Assembly: GCF_032193765.1 (NCBI RefSeq)
Contig: NZ_JAVBIJ010000001.1
Span: 2,356,001 to 2,420,000 of the forward strand
Length of the DNA: 64,000 nt
Reading direction: 5' to 3'
Source of the DNA: Rhodoferax potami
GTDB lineage: Bacteria > Pseudomonadota > Gammaproteobacteria > Burkholderiales > Burkholderiaceae_C
The notes under the pieces are model-generated. The model did not search any database and had not been told where the DNA came from. It saw only the letters and a list, made by a program, of their open reading frames with translations. Below, one piece after another: positions 28,882 through 37,158 of the stretch. Numbering within the stretch: the first letter of the stretch is position 1; each line of letters begins with the position of its first letter. The translations under genes were made by a program, and so were the position numbers.

Positions 28882-30026
28882 AGGGTTTCCTGCAAGGCCT
28901 GAATCAGTCGGGCGTTTTCTTCGGCGGTGCCGACGGTCAAACGCAAACAGCGGGCCAGCAATGGGTGCATTTTAGAAACGTTCTTGACCAGCACCCCGCG
29001 CGCCTTCAAACCGTCGAATATTTTTTGCGCTGCATCGTCCGCGCCGGGGAAGCGGACCAGCACCATGTTGGCATCGCTATCCCAGGCCTTCACACCAGGC
29101 ATCGCACGCAATGCTCCTAAAAGAATAGCGCGCTGCGCACATATCTCTTGGGCTTGCACGGCAAAAGCATCTTGATGCTCCAAGGCAAACAAGGCGCACT
29201 CGTAGTTCAGCACACTGATGTTGTAGGGCGGGCGCACTTTGTCGACCTGGGCAATCAGGGCGGCAGGGCCGGTCATATAGCCTAGGCGAACACCGGCTAG
29301 GCCAAACTTACTCAGGGTGCGCATCAGCACCACATGGGGATGGGCGGCGGGGTTCGCGCGGATCACATCCATGTAGGTGCGGCTGGAAAACGGCTGGTAG
29401 GCCTCGTCCACCGCCACGATGCTGCCCGCCTGCTTGGCTGCAGCAATCACGGTGGCCATGGCGTCGGCGTCCCACAAATTGGCGGTGGGGTTATTGGGGT
29501 AGGCCAGGTACACGATGGCGGGTTGCTTCTCGGCAATAGCCTGCACCATGGCAGGCACATCGAGGGCAAAGTCTTCGGTCAGCGGCACGCCGACAAAGTC
29601 CAACCCCTGCAACTGGGCACTCATGGCGTACATCACAAAACCGGGCGTAGGCGCCAGCACCACGGGGCGGGCCTCGCCGGGCTGGGCAGGTACGTCGCAA
29701 GCCATGGAGAGCAGAGAGATCAGCTCGTCCGAGCCATTGCCCAGCATGATGTCGTGGCCCGCGGGCATGCCCACGTACTGCGCCAGGGCTGCCCGTAGGT
29801 CATTGACCCGGCCATCGGGGTAGCGGTTCAGCGCCAGCGCGCCCAGGCGCTGGCCCAGCGCGGCTTGCAGGTGGGGTGGCAGAGAAAACGGGTTCTCCAT
29901 GGCATCGAGCTTGACCATGCCTTTGGAGTCTTGGACCGCATAGGCATGCATGCCCTGCACGTCCTGGCGGATGCGGCGCGCAATCAGCGCCTGTACGTCA
30001 GCAGCAAAGTCGGCAGAGGTTGTCAT
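28878..30026 (-). CDS. hisC: Histidinol-phosphate aminotransferase
   Basis: PLP-dependent class I/II aminotransferase. The PLP lysine is in [15 protein letters not shown], with [15 protein letters not shown] and VDEAYQPF upstream of it. Substrate- and phosphate-binding [11 protein letters not shown] is near the N-terminus. 382 aa. It starts 18 bases after the stop of the PIN toxin gene, so the nearest candidate upstream promoter belongs to the toxin-antitoxin pair. Confidence 0.94.
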   Translation of the reverse strand: MTTSADFAADVQALIARRIRQDVQGMHAYAVQDSKGMVKLDAMENPFSLPPHLQAALGQRLGALALNRYPDGRVNDLRAALAQYVGMPAGHDIMLGNGSDELISLLSMACDVPAQPGEARPVVLAPTPGFVMYAMSAQLQGLDFVGVPLTEDFALDVPAMVQAIAEKQPAIVYLAYPNNPTANLWDADAMATVIAAAKQAGSIVAVDEAYQPFSSRTYMDVIRANPAAHPHVVLMRTLSKFGLAGVRLGYMTGPAALIAQVDKVRPPYNISVLNYECALFALEHQDAFAVQAQEICAQRAILLGALRAMPGVKAWDSDANMVLVRFPGADDAAQKIFDGLKARGVLVKNVSKMHPLLARCLRLTVGTAEENARLIQALQETL

Positions 30027-30044
30027 GCAAGGGCTTTCAAAAAA

Positions 30045-30509
30045 CTAGTCAGCCAGCGCCAGATCGGCAGGCGTGGCTTGCAAAGGGTTCAAGATGGTGA
30101 CGCCGTCGATCTGCTGGCCGTGCTGCAAATCGAACGACAGTACATGGCTTGCGCCGCTCTGCGCTGCGGCGGCAACGATGAGCGCATCCCAATACGGCAG
30201 GCCGAAACGGGCCTCCACGCCCCAAGCGGTTTCTACGGTCTGGTGGTCGATCTGCCAAGGCTGCCAGAGCTGGTAGCGGCGCAGCTTGGCGCGTGCGTCG
30301 CCCTGCGGCATGGCGAAGTGGCGGGTGGCGCCCACGTAATAGGCGTTCAGCACCTGCGTGCTCAATCGCCCTGCCCTGCGTTGCCACAAGGCCTGCAGCC
30401 ATTCACGTACGCGGGTTTGGCGAGGAGCGTCAAACGCATCGTCTGCGGCCAACAGCACGTTGGTGTCCACAAAGACGATGGCGCCAGAGGTGTCGAGCGG
30501 GCTAGCCAT
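30045..30509 (-). CDS. PIN-domain toxin (VapC-like ribonuclease)
   Basis: Predicted Mg-dependent RNase. The first acidic residue is in FVDTNVLLAADD near residue 14; others are in RLSTQVLNAYYVGAT, YWDALIVAAA and LSFDLQHG. These fit the four-acid PIN site, although one position appears as a Gln or Asn context. 154 aa from ATG 30509. It overlaps the antitoxin gene by 8 bases, the usual toxin-antitoxin layout. Confidence 0.85.
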   Translation of the reverse strand: MASPLDTSGAIVFVDTNVLLAADDAFDAPRQTRVREWLQALWQRRAGRLSTQVLNAYYVGATRHFAMPQGDARAKLRRYQLWQPWQIDHQTVETAWGVEARFGLPYWDALIVAAAAQSGASHVLSFDLQHGQQIDGVTILNPLQATPADLALAD

Positions 30510-30729
30510 GGTCTTGCTGGCCCCGCGCCGGATAAGCCTTGCCACCCGAGCTGAAGCTGGACGTATCCGCCACCCAATCGCGCTGGGCGCGGGCATAGGC
30601 GTCGTCGTGCTGCATCTTCTCGGTCAACATCTCGCCCACCAAGCGCGACACGCTGGTATTGCGCCGCGCCGCCTCGATCCGCACCCATTCCAGGGTGGCG
30701 TCTTCAACGGTGATGGTGACGTTTTTCAT
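30502..30729 (-). CDS. Ribbon-helix-helix antitoxin of the PIN toxin
   Basis: 75 aa. The N-terminal strand MKNVTITVEDATLEWVRIEA and the following NTSVSRLVGEML helix match CopG/Arc ribbon-helix-helix DNA-binding proteins. The C-terminal part (about residues 40-75) is polar and probably binds the toxin. No Shine-Dalgarno sequence precedes ATG 30729, which lies two or three bases from the predicted transcript start, so the mRNA may be leaderless. Two operator palindromes sit directly upstream. Confidence 0.85.
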   Translation of the reverse strand: MKNVTITVEDATLEWVRIEAARRNTSVSRLVGEMLTEKMQHDDAYARAQRDWVADTSSFSSGGKAYPARGQQDHG

Positions 30730-30738
30730 CGTGAATGC

Positions 30739-30773
30739 AGTTTACACGAAATTCGTGCTGCACGAAGTTCGTG
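30739..30773 (-). promoter_or_regulatory. Twin palindromic operator and promoter of the toxin-antitoxin pair
   Basis: CACGAAATTCGTG (30745-30757) and CACGAAGTTCGTG (30761-30773) are two 13-bp palindromes with centres 16 bases apart. On the minus strand TTCGTG (30766-30761), 16 bases and TAAACT (30744-30739) make a candidate promoter. The first palindrome therefore fills the spacer and the second covers the -35 box, a layout suited to autorepression by the ribbon-helix-helix antitoxin. Confidence 0.7.
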
Positions 30774-30954
30774 TTTATTTTGACCTACCGGTGATACTCA
30801 GGGAGTAACCCAGCGCGCCCCTCGTGCTTCAGCTCGGATGCGTCCGATTGAATTCCGAGGCCGTATATTGCACACAGATGACTTTTGCACCGGGGTTGGC
30901 GCTATTTGCCACCGTGCCGGGTCCGTTGGAAACACTGAAAATTGGGGCCACCAC

Positions 30955-31740
30955 ATGCTGCTAAAAGCCTTTGTCGCTCTGCTATTGATTCTGGGGATGC
31001 CCACCAAGGGCACCGCAGAGCCAGCAGCCGCCACCACGATCGTGCTGGCCGGGGAGGACGACTGGCCTCCTTACAGCTTTGCAGACAAACGCTCGCTTGG
31101 CGCGGGACACGAACCCACCGGCTTTAGCCCCCGGTTGATACGGGCGGCGTTCGCCAGCCAAGGCGTCAATGTGCGGTTTATTTCCGTGCCGTTTTCCCGG
31201 TGCATGCGATTGGCACTCACAGACCAAGTGGCAGGCTGCTTCAATGCCAGCATCACCAATGAAAACCGGAACGATTACATCTGGCACTCGCCGCCGATGT
31301 TCAAAGAAGAGCTGTCGATCTTTGGTGCGCCAGGCAACGACGCCACCCCGCTGACTCTGGCAGACCTGCGGGGCAAAAACGTCGCCATCACCAATGGCTA
31401 CACCTATCCCAGCGCCTTTGTGAACGATTCACGCATTGGCAAGTTCCCCGCGAACTCTGACGACAACCTCATTCAAATGTTTTTGAGCAAGCGCGTGGAC
31501 TATGTCGTGATGAATCGCACCCCGGGTTGGCTGCGGATTGATGCCACCGACGCAGCGCGTGGCCGACTGGTGCACCGGGGCGCCTTGTCCGCCGATGAGT
31601 TCTGGATCGCTTTTTCGAAAAAGTACCCGGGAGCGCAACAGGCCTCTGACACCTTCGGCAAAGGTCTGACCCAGATGCGCAACAACGGAAGCTACCAAGC
31701 CATGCTGGACGAATTCCGCAAGCAGGTGAAATTCCGTTAA
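30955..31740 (+). CDS. Periplasmic substrate-binding protein, SBP_bac_3-like
   Basis: 261 aa with a signal peptide (residues 1-22, cleaving near KGTAEP) and an amino-acid-type binding fold: IVLAGEDDWPPYSF, then TGFSPRLIRAAFASQGVNVRF and the second-lobe start LADLRGKNVAITNGYTYP. No permease or ATPase lies beside it, so it may serve a transporter elsewhere or act as a sensor-type protein; the ligand is unknown. It is the only plus-strand gene between 23 and 40 kb. Upstream in-frame codons to 30838 exist but precede the signal peptide and are probably untranslated. Confidence 0.8.
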   Translation: MLLKAFVALLLILGMPTKGTAEPAAATTIVLAGEDDWPPYSFADKRSLGAGHEPTGFSPRLIRAAFASQGVNVRFISVPFSRCMRLALTDQVAGCFNASITNENRNDYIWHSPPMFKEELSIFGAPGNDATPLTLADLRGKNVAITNGYTYPSAFVNDSRIGKFPANSDDNLIQMFLSKRVDYVVMNRTPGWLRIDATDAARGRLVHRGALSADEFWIAFSKKYPGAQQASDTFGKGLTQMRNNGSYQAMLDEFRKQVKFR

Positions 31741-31791
31741 GAAGCGATCAAAAGCCTCTGTGGTGTGGCAACGGCTCGCGCATGCGGGCGG

Positions 31792-32178
31792 TTAGAGGCA
31801 GGGGTACACCGTCCCCAGCGCATTCACCACCACCAGCTGCACCGGCATATCGGCCTCGTAGAGGTCGGCATTGCGCTTGAGCTCGGTGGTGTACAGGCTC
31901 TTGGCCATGCTGGGCTCCAGACGGCGACCATTGAGGCAGATGCTGGCGCTGGCACCGGCGCGCACCGCTTGGGTGTGGGCCTCGAGCGCGCCTTCCATGA
32001 CGCCGACCAGGTAGTAGTCGGTATAGGTGCTGCCTTGCTTTTCCGTCTTCTCGAGGGCCCGCATTTCGCGGATGGTCATGGCCTGAGCCGCGGAGGCCGC
32101 GGCAAAGCACAGCGCGAAGCAAGCAGAGGCTTGCCGCAGCGTGGAAAAGGTGTGAGGGGTATGAAGTGTGGTGCGCAT
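31792..32178 (-). CDS. Small secreted protein, possibly Rap1a/Tai-like
   Basis: 128 aa with a signal peptide (cleaving near SAAQA) and a mature part of about 95 aa beginning MTIREMRALEKTEKQ. TYTDYYLVGVMEGAL, a central Cys (ASICLNG), NADLYEADMPVQLVVVNAL and a final YPCL suggest a helical domain with one disulfide, like Rap1a/Tai immunity proteins, but this is only a resemblance. It follows hisD by 29 bases and is convergent with the binding-protein gene. The stretch between those two genes holds a weak hairpin (GCTCGC-GCAT-GCGGGC). Confidence 0.65.
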   Translation of the reverse strand: MRTTLHTPHTFSTLRQASACFALCFAAASAAQAMTIREMRALEKTEKQGSTYTDYYLVGVMEGALEAHTQAVRAGASASICLNGRRLEPSMAKSLYTTELKRNADLYEADMPVQLVVVNALGTVYPCL

Positions 32179-32207
32179 AGGGCTTGGTCGTCCTGATGCG
32201 CCCATTC

Positions 32208-33524
32208 TTACTTCAATCGCATTTCCGCCGCACGTGCATGGGCTTGCAGGCCCTCGCCGTGGGCCAGCACCGAGGCAATCTGCCCCAATGCCTGGGCGCC
32301 CTGCTCGCTCACCTCAATGAGGCTGCTGCGCTTCTGGAAGTCGTACACCCCCAGCGGGCTGCTGAAACGCGCAGTGCCGCTGGTGGGCAGCACGTGGTTA
32401 GGGCCGGCGCAGTAGTCGCCCAGGCTCTCAGACGTGTAGGCGCCCAGAAAAATGGCACCAGCGTGCTTGAGCAGGGGTTCCCATTTATGCGCGTCATTGC
32501 TCGAGACTTCCAGGTGCTCGGGCGCGATGCGGTTGCTGATCTCGCAGGCCTCTTCCATGCTGCGGGTCTGGATCAGTGCGCCACGGCCGGTGAGGCTTTT
32601 GGCGATGATCTCGGCACGTGGCATTTCAGGCAGCAGGCGGTTGATGCTCTGTTGCACTTGCTCGATGTAAGCGGCATCAGGGCACAACAGAATGCTTTGC
32701 GCCAGCTCGTCGTGCTCGGCCTGGCTGAACAGGTCCATCGCCACCCAGTCCGGCGGTGTGGTGCCGTCTGCCAGCACCAGAATCTCGCTGGGGCCAGCAA
32801 TCATGTCGATGCCCACGGTGCCGAACACGCGGCGCTTGGCGGCAGCCACGTAGGCGTTACCGGGGCCGGTGATTTTGTGCACGGCGGGGATGATGGCGGT
32901 GCCATAGGCCAATGCGGCCACCGCTTGCGCGCCGCCGATGGTGAAGGCGCGGGTCACGCCAGCCACATAGGCAGCGGCCAGCACCAAGGCGTTTTTCTCG
33001 CCCTTGGGCGTGGGTACGACCATGATGATTTCGCCGACCCCGGCCACATGGGCGGGAATGGCGTTCATCAACACGCTGCTGGGGTACGCCGCTTTGCCGC
33101 CGGGCACGTAAATGCCCACGCGGTCCAGCGGCGTGACCTTTTGGCCCAAGAGCGTGCCGTCTTCGTCACGGTAGGTCCAGCTCTCGCCGGAGGCCTTCTT
33201 TTGGGCTTCATGGTAGCTGCGCACCCGCTTGGCGGCAGCCTCCAGCGCAGCGCGCTGTTCTGCAGGGATGCTGTCGAATGCCGCTTTGAGCTCGGCTTGG
33301 GTCAGCTCCAGCGCCTTCATGTCGGTGGCGCTCAGGCCATCGAAACGGGCGGTGTACTCCAACACGGCGGCATCGCCGCGCTGCTGCACGTCGGCCAGGA
33401 TGTCGGCCACGCGCTGCTCGATGGCGGCATCGGTGTCCGCAGACCAATGCAAACGCGCCTTGAATTCAGCCTCAAAAGTGGCGCTAGCGCTTGATAAACG
33501 TGCGGGAGCAGCTACAAAAGTCAT
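32208..33524 (-). CDS. hisD: Histidinol dehydrogenase
   Basis: Zinc enzyme of the last two steps of histidine synthesis. Zinc and catalytic residues are in [12 protein letters not shown], in the IAPEHLEV segment and in [14 protein letters not shown]. 438 aa, normal. It follows hisG by 19 bases. The first codons ([15 protein letters not shown]) coincide with a copy of the GCTAT-N8-TAGCTGCTC repeat. Confidence 0.96.
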   Translation of the reverse strand: MTFVAAPARLSSASATFEAEFKARLHWSADTDAAIEQRVADILADVQQRGDAAVLEYTARFDGLSATDMKALELTQAELKAAFDSIPAEQRAALEAAAKRVRSYHEAQKKASGESWTYRDEDGTLLGQKVTPLDRVGIYVPGGKAAYPSSVLMNAIPAHVAGVGEIIMVVPTPKGEKNALVLAAAYVAGVTRAFTIGGAQAVAALAYGTAIIPAVHKITGPGNAYVAAAKRRVFGTVGIDMIAGPSEILVLADGTTPPDWVAMDLFSQAEHDELAQSILLCPDAAYIEQVQQSINRLLPEMPRAEIIAKSLTGRGALIQTRSMEEACEISNRIAPEHLEVSSNDAHKWEPLLKHAGAIFLGAYTSESLGDYCAGPNHVLPTSGTARFSSPLGVYDFQKRSSLIEVSEQGAQALGQIASVLAHGEGLQAHARAAEMRLK

Positions 33525-33527
33525 AGC
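33480..33527 (-). repeat. Short intergenic repeat, copy C, overlapping the start of hisD
   Basis: On the minus strand GCTAT, 8 bases, TAGCTGCTCCCGCA, then CAAGCGCTAGCGCC; spacing is identical to copies A and B. The ATG of hisD lies inside it, so the repeat is translated as about 15 N-terminal residues. Confidence 0.5.
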
Positions 33528-33543
33528 AAATGGGTTTCCGGAG

Positions 33544-34194
33544 TTACTGGCCTACGGCGCCGGCAAAGGCGTCGATGATCTTGCGGATGGGTTCTTGTTT
33601 GAGCTTGAGCGCGGCCTGGTTCACCACCAGGCGAGAGCTGATATCCATGATGCGCTCCACCTCGACAAGATGGTTGGCCTTAAGGGTGTTGCCGGTGGAG
33701 ACCAGATCCACAATCGCGTCGGCCAGGCCGACCAGGGGCGCCAGCTCCATGCTGCCGTAGAGCTTGATCAAGTCCACGTGCACGCCCTTGCTGGCGAAAA
33801 ACTCGCGGGCAATCGCCACGTACTTGGTAGCCACCTTGAGCCGCGAGCCCTGCTTGACGGCAGACGCGTAGTCAAAGTCGGCACGCACCGCCACGCTAAT
33901 GCGGCACTTGGCGATCTGCAAATCCAGCGGCTGGTAGAGGCCTTGGCTGCCGTGCTCCAGCAAAGTGTCTTTGCCGGTGATGCCGAGGTCGGCGCCGCCG
34001 TATTGCACATAGGTGGGCACGTCAGTCGCGCGCACCACCAGCACGCGCACGTTGGGCTGGTTGGTGTCCAGAATCAATTTGCGGGACTTCTCAGGGTCGT
34101 CCAGCACCTCAATGCCGGCGGCTTTGAGCAGCGGCACGGTTTCTTCAAAAATACGGCCTTTGGACAGGGCCAGGGTGATCATGTCTGCGCTCAT
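33544..34194 (-). CDS. hisG: ATP phosphoribosyltransferase, short form HisG
   Basis: First step of histidine synthesis. [18 protein letters not shown] starts the catalytic domain, and [20 protein letters not shown] is the PRPP loop. At 216 aa it lacks the C-terminal regulatory domain; short HisG proteins need HisZ for activity and feedback control. No hisZ is in this window. The start at ATG 34194 fits the family. Confidence 0.95.
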   Translation of the reverse strand: MSADMITLALSKGRIFEETVPLLKAAGIEVLDDPEKSRKLILDTNQPNVRVLVVRATDVPTYVQYGGADLGITGKDTLLEHGSQGLYQPLDLQIAKCRISVAVRADFDYASAVKQGSRLKVATKYVAIAREFFASKGVHVDLIKLYGSMELAPLVGLADAIVDLVSTGNTLKANHLVEVERIMDISSRLVVNQAALKLKQEPIRKIIDAFAGAVGQ

Positions 34195-34220
34195 GGCGGG
34201 CTCTCGGAGTTGCGTGCGCC

Positions 34221-34463
34221 TCAGGCGGACTGGGCTGCCCATTCGGTGGGCGAGAAAGTTTTCATGGACAAAGCGTGTACCTCGTCGGTTTGCATGCGGT
34301 TGCCCAAGGTGGCGTACACCAAACGCTGGCGCTGGACAAGGCGTTTGCCTTCGAACTCGGGCGACACGATGGTGGCGTACCAGTGGCGGCCATCGCCTTC
34401 GAGCGCGCAATGGTCACAGGCGAGGCCTGCAGTGATAAGGGCTTGGAGTTGGTCTGCGGTCAT
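34221..34463 (-). CDS. BolA-family protein (IbaG-like)
   Basis: 80 aa. [31 protein letters not shown] and the C-terminal [16 protein letters not shown] are the BolA signature; the Cys and His near residues 14-16 could help bind an iron-sulfur cluster with monothiol glutaredoxin. Placement between an mla locus and his genes recalls ibaG beside mla in gammaproteobacteria. Confidence 0.9.
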   Translation of the reverse strand: MTADQLQALITAGLACDHCALEGDGRHWYATIVSPEFEGKRLVQRQRLVYATLGNRMQTDEVHALSMKTFSPTEWAAQSA

Positions 34464-34470
34464 AAGAATC

Positions 34471-35226
34471 TCAGCTGCGGATTTTGTAGCCGCTGCGCAG
34501 CAGTTGAAGGGCAATCAGGCTCACCACCACGGTGGCGCCGCCGACGACAGCAAGGCTCATCCACGGGGACACGTCGCTGATGCCAAAGAAGCCGAAGCGG
34601 AAGCCGTCGATCATGTAGAAAAACGGGTTGAAATGGCTCACCCCTTGCCAGAACGCGGGCAAGGAATGGATTGAATAAAACACGCCGCTCAAGAACGTCA
34701 TGGGCATGACCACAAAGTTCTGGAAAGCCGCGAGCTGGTCGAACTTCTCAGCCCACAAGCCAGCAATCAGCCCCAACGCAGCCATCAGGGTCGCGCCCAG
34801 AATGGCGAACACCAGAATCCACACCGGCGCTGCATAGCTCATGGGGGTGAAGAAGGCCGCCACCACGAACACGCCCAGCGCCACCACCAAACCGCGAATC
34901 ACAGCGGCACCCACATAGGCCACAAACCAGTTGAAATACGACAGCGGAGTGAGCAACAAGAACACCAGATTACCCATGACCTTGCTCATGATGAGCGAGG
35001 AAGAGCTGTTGGCAAAGGCGTTTTGCAGCAGGCTCATCATGGCCAAGCCGGGCACCAGAAAGGCGGTGTAACTGACCTGGTCATACACCTTCACATGGCT
35101 CTCCAGCGCGTGGCCGAAGATCAACAGGTACAACATGGCGGTCAGCACCGGCCCGGCGATCGTTTGCGCCGCAACTTTCCAGAAGCGCAGGGTCTCTTTG
35201 TAGAGCAGGGTTTGCCAGCCGTTCAT
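34471..35226 (-). CDS. ABC-2 type exporter permease (YadH-like)
   Basis: 251 aa with six hydrophobic segments. The ABC-2 signature region TFLSGVFYSIHSLPAFWQ is near residue 180 and the C-terminal end is LLRSGYKIRS. It is the partner of the ATPase encoded directly upstream (four-base overlap). The substrate is unknown. Confidence 0.9.
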   Translation of the reverse strand: MNGWQTLLYKETLRFWKVAAQTIAGPVLTAMLYLLIFGHALESHVKVYDQVSYTAFLVPGLAMMSLLQNAFANSSSSLIMSKVMGNLVFLLLTPLSYFNWFVAYVGAAVIRGLVVALGVFVVAAFFTPMSYAAPVWILVFAILGATLMAALGLIAGLWAEKFDQLAAFQNFVVMPMTFLSGVFYSIHSLPAFWQGVSHFNPFFYMIDGFRFGFFGISDVSPWMSLAVVGGATVVVSLIALQLLRSGYKIRS

Positions 35227-36149
35227 GCGTGTGCTCCTTGCTTGTTCATGATGTCAAGGAACACATCTTCCAAATCGGCCTTGCGGATCTCTACGTCTTC
35301 CACCGCGACGCCGGCTTGGCGCACCGCTGCAAGGTAGTTTTCGATCTCGAGCGCGTTGTTGGCAGGCAGCTGAACGATACGGCCGGTGATACGGGCCCGC
35401 GCAGCCAACTCAGCCGGCAATGCATCGGCCGTCTTGAAGCGCAGCACATTGCTGCTGGCGGCCTTGAGCAGGTCGCTGGTTGTGTCCAACGCCACAATGC
35501 GGCCGGTCTTGAGCATGGCAATGCGCCCGCACAAGGCTTCGGCCTCTTCAAGGTAGTGGGTGGTCAGCAGCACCGTGCTGCCCTGTTTGTTGAGGTTGGC
35601 CACGAACTGCCACAGCGTCTGGCGCAGCTCCACATCCACACCCGCAGTGGGTTCGTCCAGCACGATGACGGGGGGTTTGTGCACCAAGGCCTGCGCCACC
35701 AGCACACGGCGCTTCATGCCGCCGGAGAGTTGGCGCATGTTGGCATTGGCCTTGTCGGCCAGGCCCAGGCCTTCCAGCAGGTCATCCACCCAAGCGTCGT
35801 TATTTCGCAGACCGAAATAGCCGGACTGGATGCGCAGCATTTCGCGCACATTAAAAAACGGATCAAACACCAGCTCCTGGGGCACCACACCCAGTTTGCG
35901 GCGGGCATCGGCATAGTCGGTCTGAACATCGCTGCCCAGCACTTGCACATGGCCACTGGTGGGGCGGGACAAGCCGGCCAGCATGCTGATCAAGGTGGTT
36001 TTGCCCGCTCCATTGGGGCCGAGGAGACCAAAAAATTCGCCCTCTTCGATGTTGAGACTGACGTTATCGACTGCCTTGAAGGTGGAGCCTTTCGGCCCCT
36101 TGGGCGAGGGAAACGTCTTGGAGATGGATTGGAAGGAGATGGCGGGCAT
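35223..36149 (-). CDS. ABC transporter ATP-binding protein (YadG-like)
   Basis: 308 aa. Walker A GPNGAGKTT (about residue 45), ABC signature LSGGMKRRV and Walker B VIVLDEPTAGVD, followed by the H-loop LLTTHYLEEAE. A C-terminal extension of about 70 aa is typical of ABC-2 exporters. It forms a two-gene exporter with the permease downstream and lies at the end of the mla gene run. Confidence 0.92.
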   Translation of the reverse strand: MPAISFQSISKTFPSPKGPKGSTFKAVDNVSLNIEEGEFFGLLGPNGAGKTTLISMLAGLSRPTSGHVQVLGSDVQTDYADARRKLGVVPQELVFDPFFNVREMLRIQSGYFGLRNNDAWVDDLLEGLGLADKANANMRQLSGGMKRRVLVAQALVHKPPVIVLDEPTAGVDVELRQTLWQFVANLNKQGSTVLLTTHYLEEAEALCGRIAMLKTGRIVALDTTSDLLKAASSNVLRFKTADALPAELAARARITGRIVQLPANNALEIENYLAAVRQAGVAVEDVEIRKADLEDVFLDIMNKQGAHA

Positions 36150-36178
36150 AAAGAACCCGCGATTTTACGCTTCCGGTC

Positions 36179-36445
36179 TCAGGCGGGCTTGAGCAGAGCG
36201 TCAATCCCGTACAGGGCGGCCAGATCACGCAAACGGGCCGGAAGCTTTTGCACGGCAAACATCTTGCCGGCCTTGGCGCACTCGCGCCGCAGCTCCAGCA
36301 AAACAGCCAGCGCAGATGAGTCGAAGCGCTGCAAACGCTCGCCATCGACCACCACCGTACTGGCCTCGTGCTGCAGCCCATCCCGCAGTTCGGACAAACA
36401 GGCTGGTGCGACCTCGTGGGTCATCGTGGCAGGCAGCTTGAGCAC
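36179..36445 (-). CDS. mlaB: STAS-domain protein, MlaB-like
   Basis: Cytoplasmic subunit of the Mla phospholipid ABC transporter. 88 aa. The STAS pattern TVVVDGERLQRFDSSALAVLLELRRECAKAG contains the loop Asp-Ser-Ser; a hydrophobic helix follows. I start it at GTG 36445 (VLKLPATMTHE), one base after the mlaC stop. A longer in-frame form would overlap mlaC by about 40 bases. Confidence 0.85.
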   Translation of the reverse strand: MLKLPATMTHEVAPACLSELRDGLQHEASTVVVDGERLQRFDSSALAVLLELRRECAKAGKMFAVQKLPARLRDLAALYGIDALLKPA

Positions 36446-36446
36446 A

Positions 36447-37088
36447 TCAGCCTTTCTTGGCGTTCGCCTTGTTTTGTTCAGCCAAGGCATCGATCAGTCC
36501 ATCGACGCCTTTCGCATTGATCTGCTGGGCAAATTGGCTGCGATACGTTTCGACCAGCCACACACCCAGCACGTTCAGGTTGTAAATTTTCCAGCCGGCA
36601 CCGACACCCGGGGTCTTTTCCAAACGGTAGTCGAGCTGGATGGGATCACCCTTGCCTTTAATTTCGGTACGAACCACCACTTCTTTATCCTCAGGCGCAG
36701 CGCGCAGAGGTTTCATGGCAATACTTTGGTCGCTGACTTGAGCCAATGCACCGGCATAAGTGCGGACCAACAGGGTTTTGAACTCCTCTTGCAAGCGCTT
36801 TTGCTGCTCGGGGCTCGCCTGGCGCCAACCAGGCCCGACGGCGGAAGCTGTCATGCGCTGGAAATTCACATTGGGCATGATGCGCGAATCTACCAAGGCC
36901 ACAATTTTGCTGGTGTCGCCCGCACGCAATGTCTTGTCGGCTTTGATGGTGTCCAACACATCAACCGAGAGGCGTTTGATCAGGGCATCGGGAGCCTCGT
37001 CATCCGCATGGACGGGGCTGCTGACCAAACCACCCAAGGCTGCCATCACCACCAATGCGCCACTTAAAAAACCACGTTTTTTCAACAT
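36447..37088 (-). CDS. mlaC: Periplasmic phospholipid carrier MlaC
   Basis: Shuttles phospholipid between the outer-membrane MlaA complex and inner-membrane MlaFEDB. Signal peptide (residues 1-26, ending VHA), then a Tol_Tol_Ttg2 domain with PNVNFQRMTASAVGPGWRQASPEQQKRLQEEF and IYNLNVLGVWLVETYRSQF. 213 aa from ATG 37088. Confidence 0.94.
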   Translation of the reverse strand: MLKKRGFLSGALVVMAALGGLVSSPVHADDEAPDALIKRLSVDVLDTIKADKTLRAGDTSKIVALVDSRIMPNVNFQRMTASAVGPGWRQASPEQQKRLQEEFKTLLVRTYAGALAQVSDQSIAMKPLRAAPEDKEVVVRTEIKGKGDPIQLDYRLEKTPGVGAGWKIYNLNVLGVWLVETYRSQFAQQINAKGVDGLIDALAEQNKANAKKG

Positions 37089-37158
37089 TACTCTTTTCCT
37101 CAAACAGTGCCAGATTATCGTTTTTGCGGGACGCCACCCACAAAAGACGGCTACGACC

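Noticed and set aside
30838-30954. N-terminal extension of the substrate-binding protein
   Set aside because: The extension would place 39 residues before a clear signal peptide, and codons there look non-coding.
35229-37067. Plus-strand open frame of about 610 codons opposite the ABC ATPase, mlaB and mlaC
   Set aside because: It spans three well-supported minus-strand genes and has no family motif.
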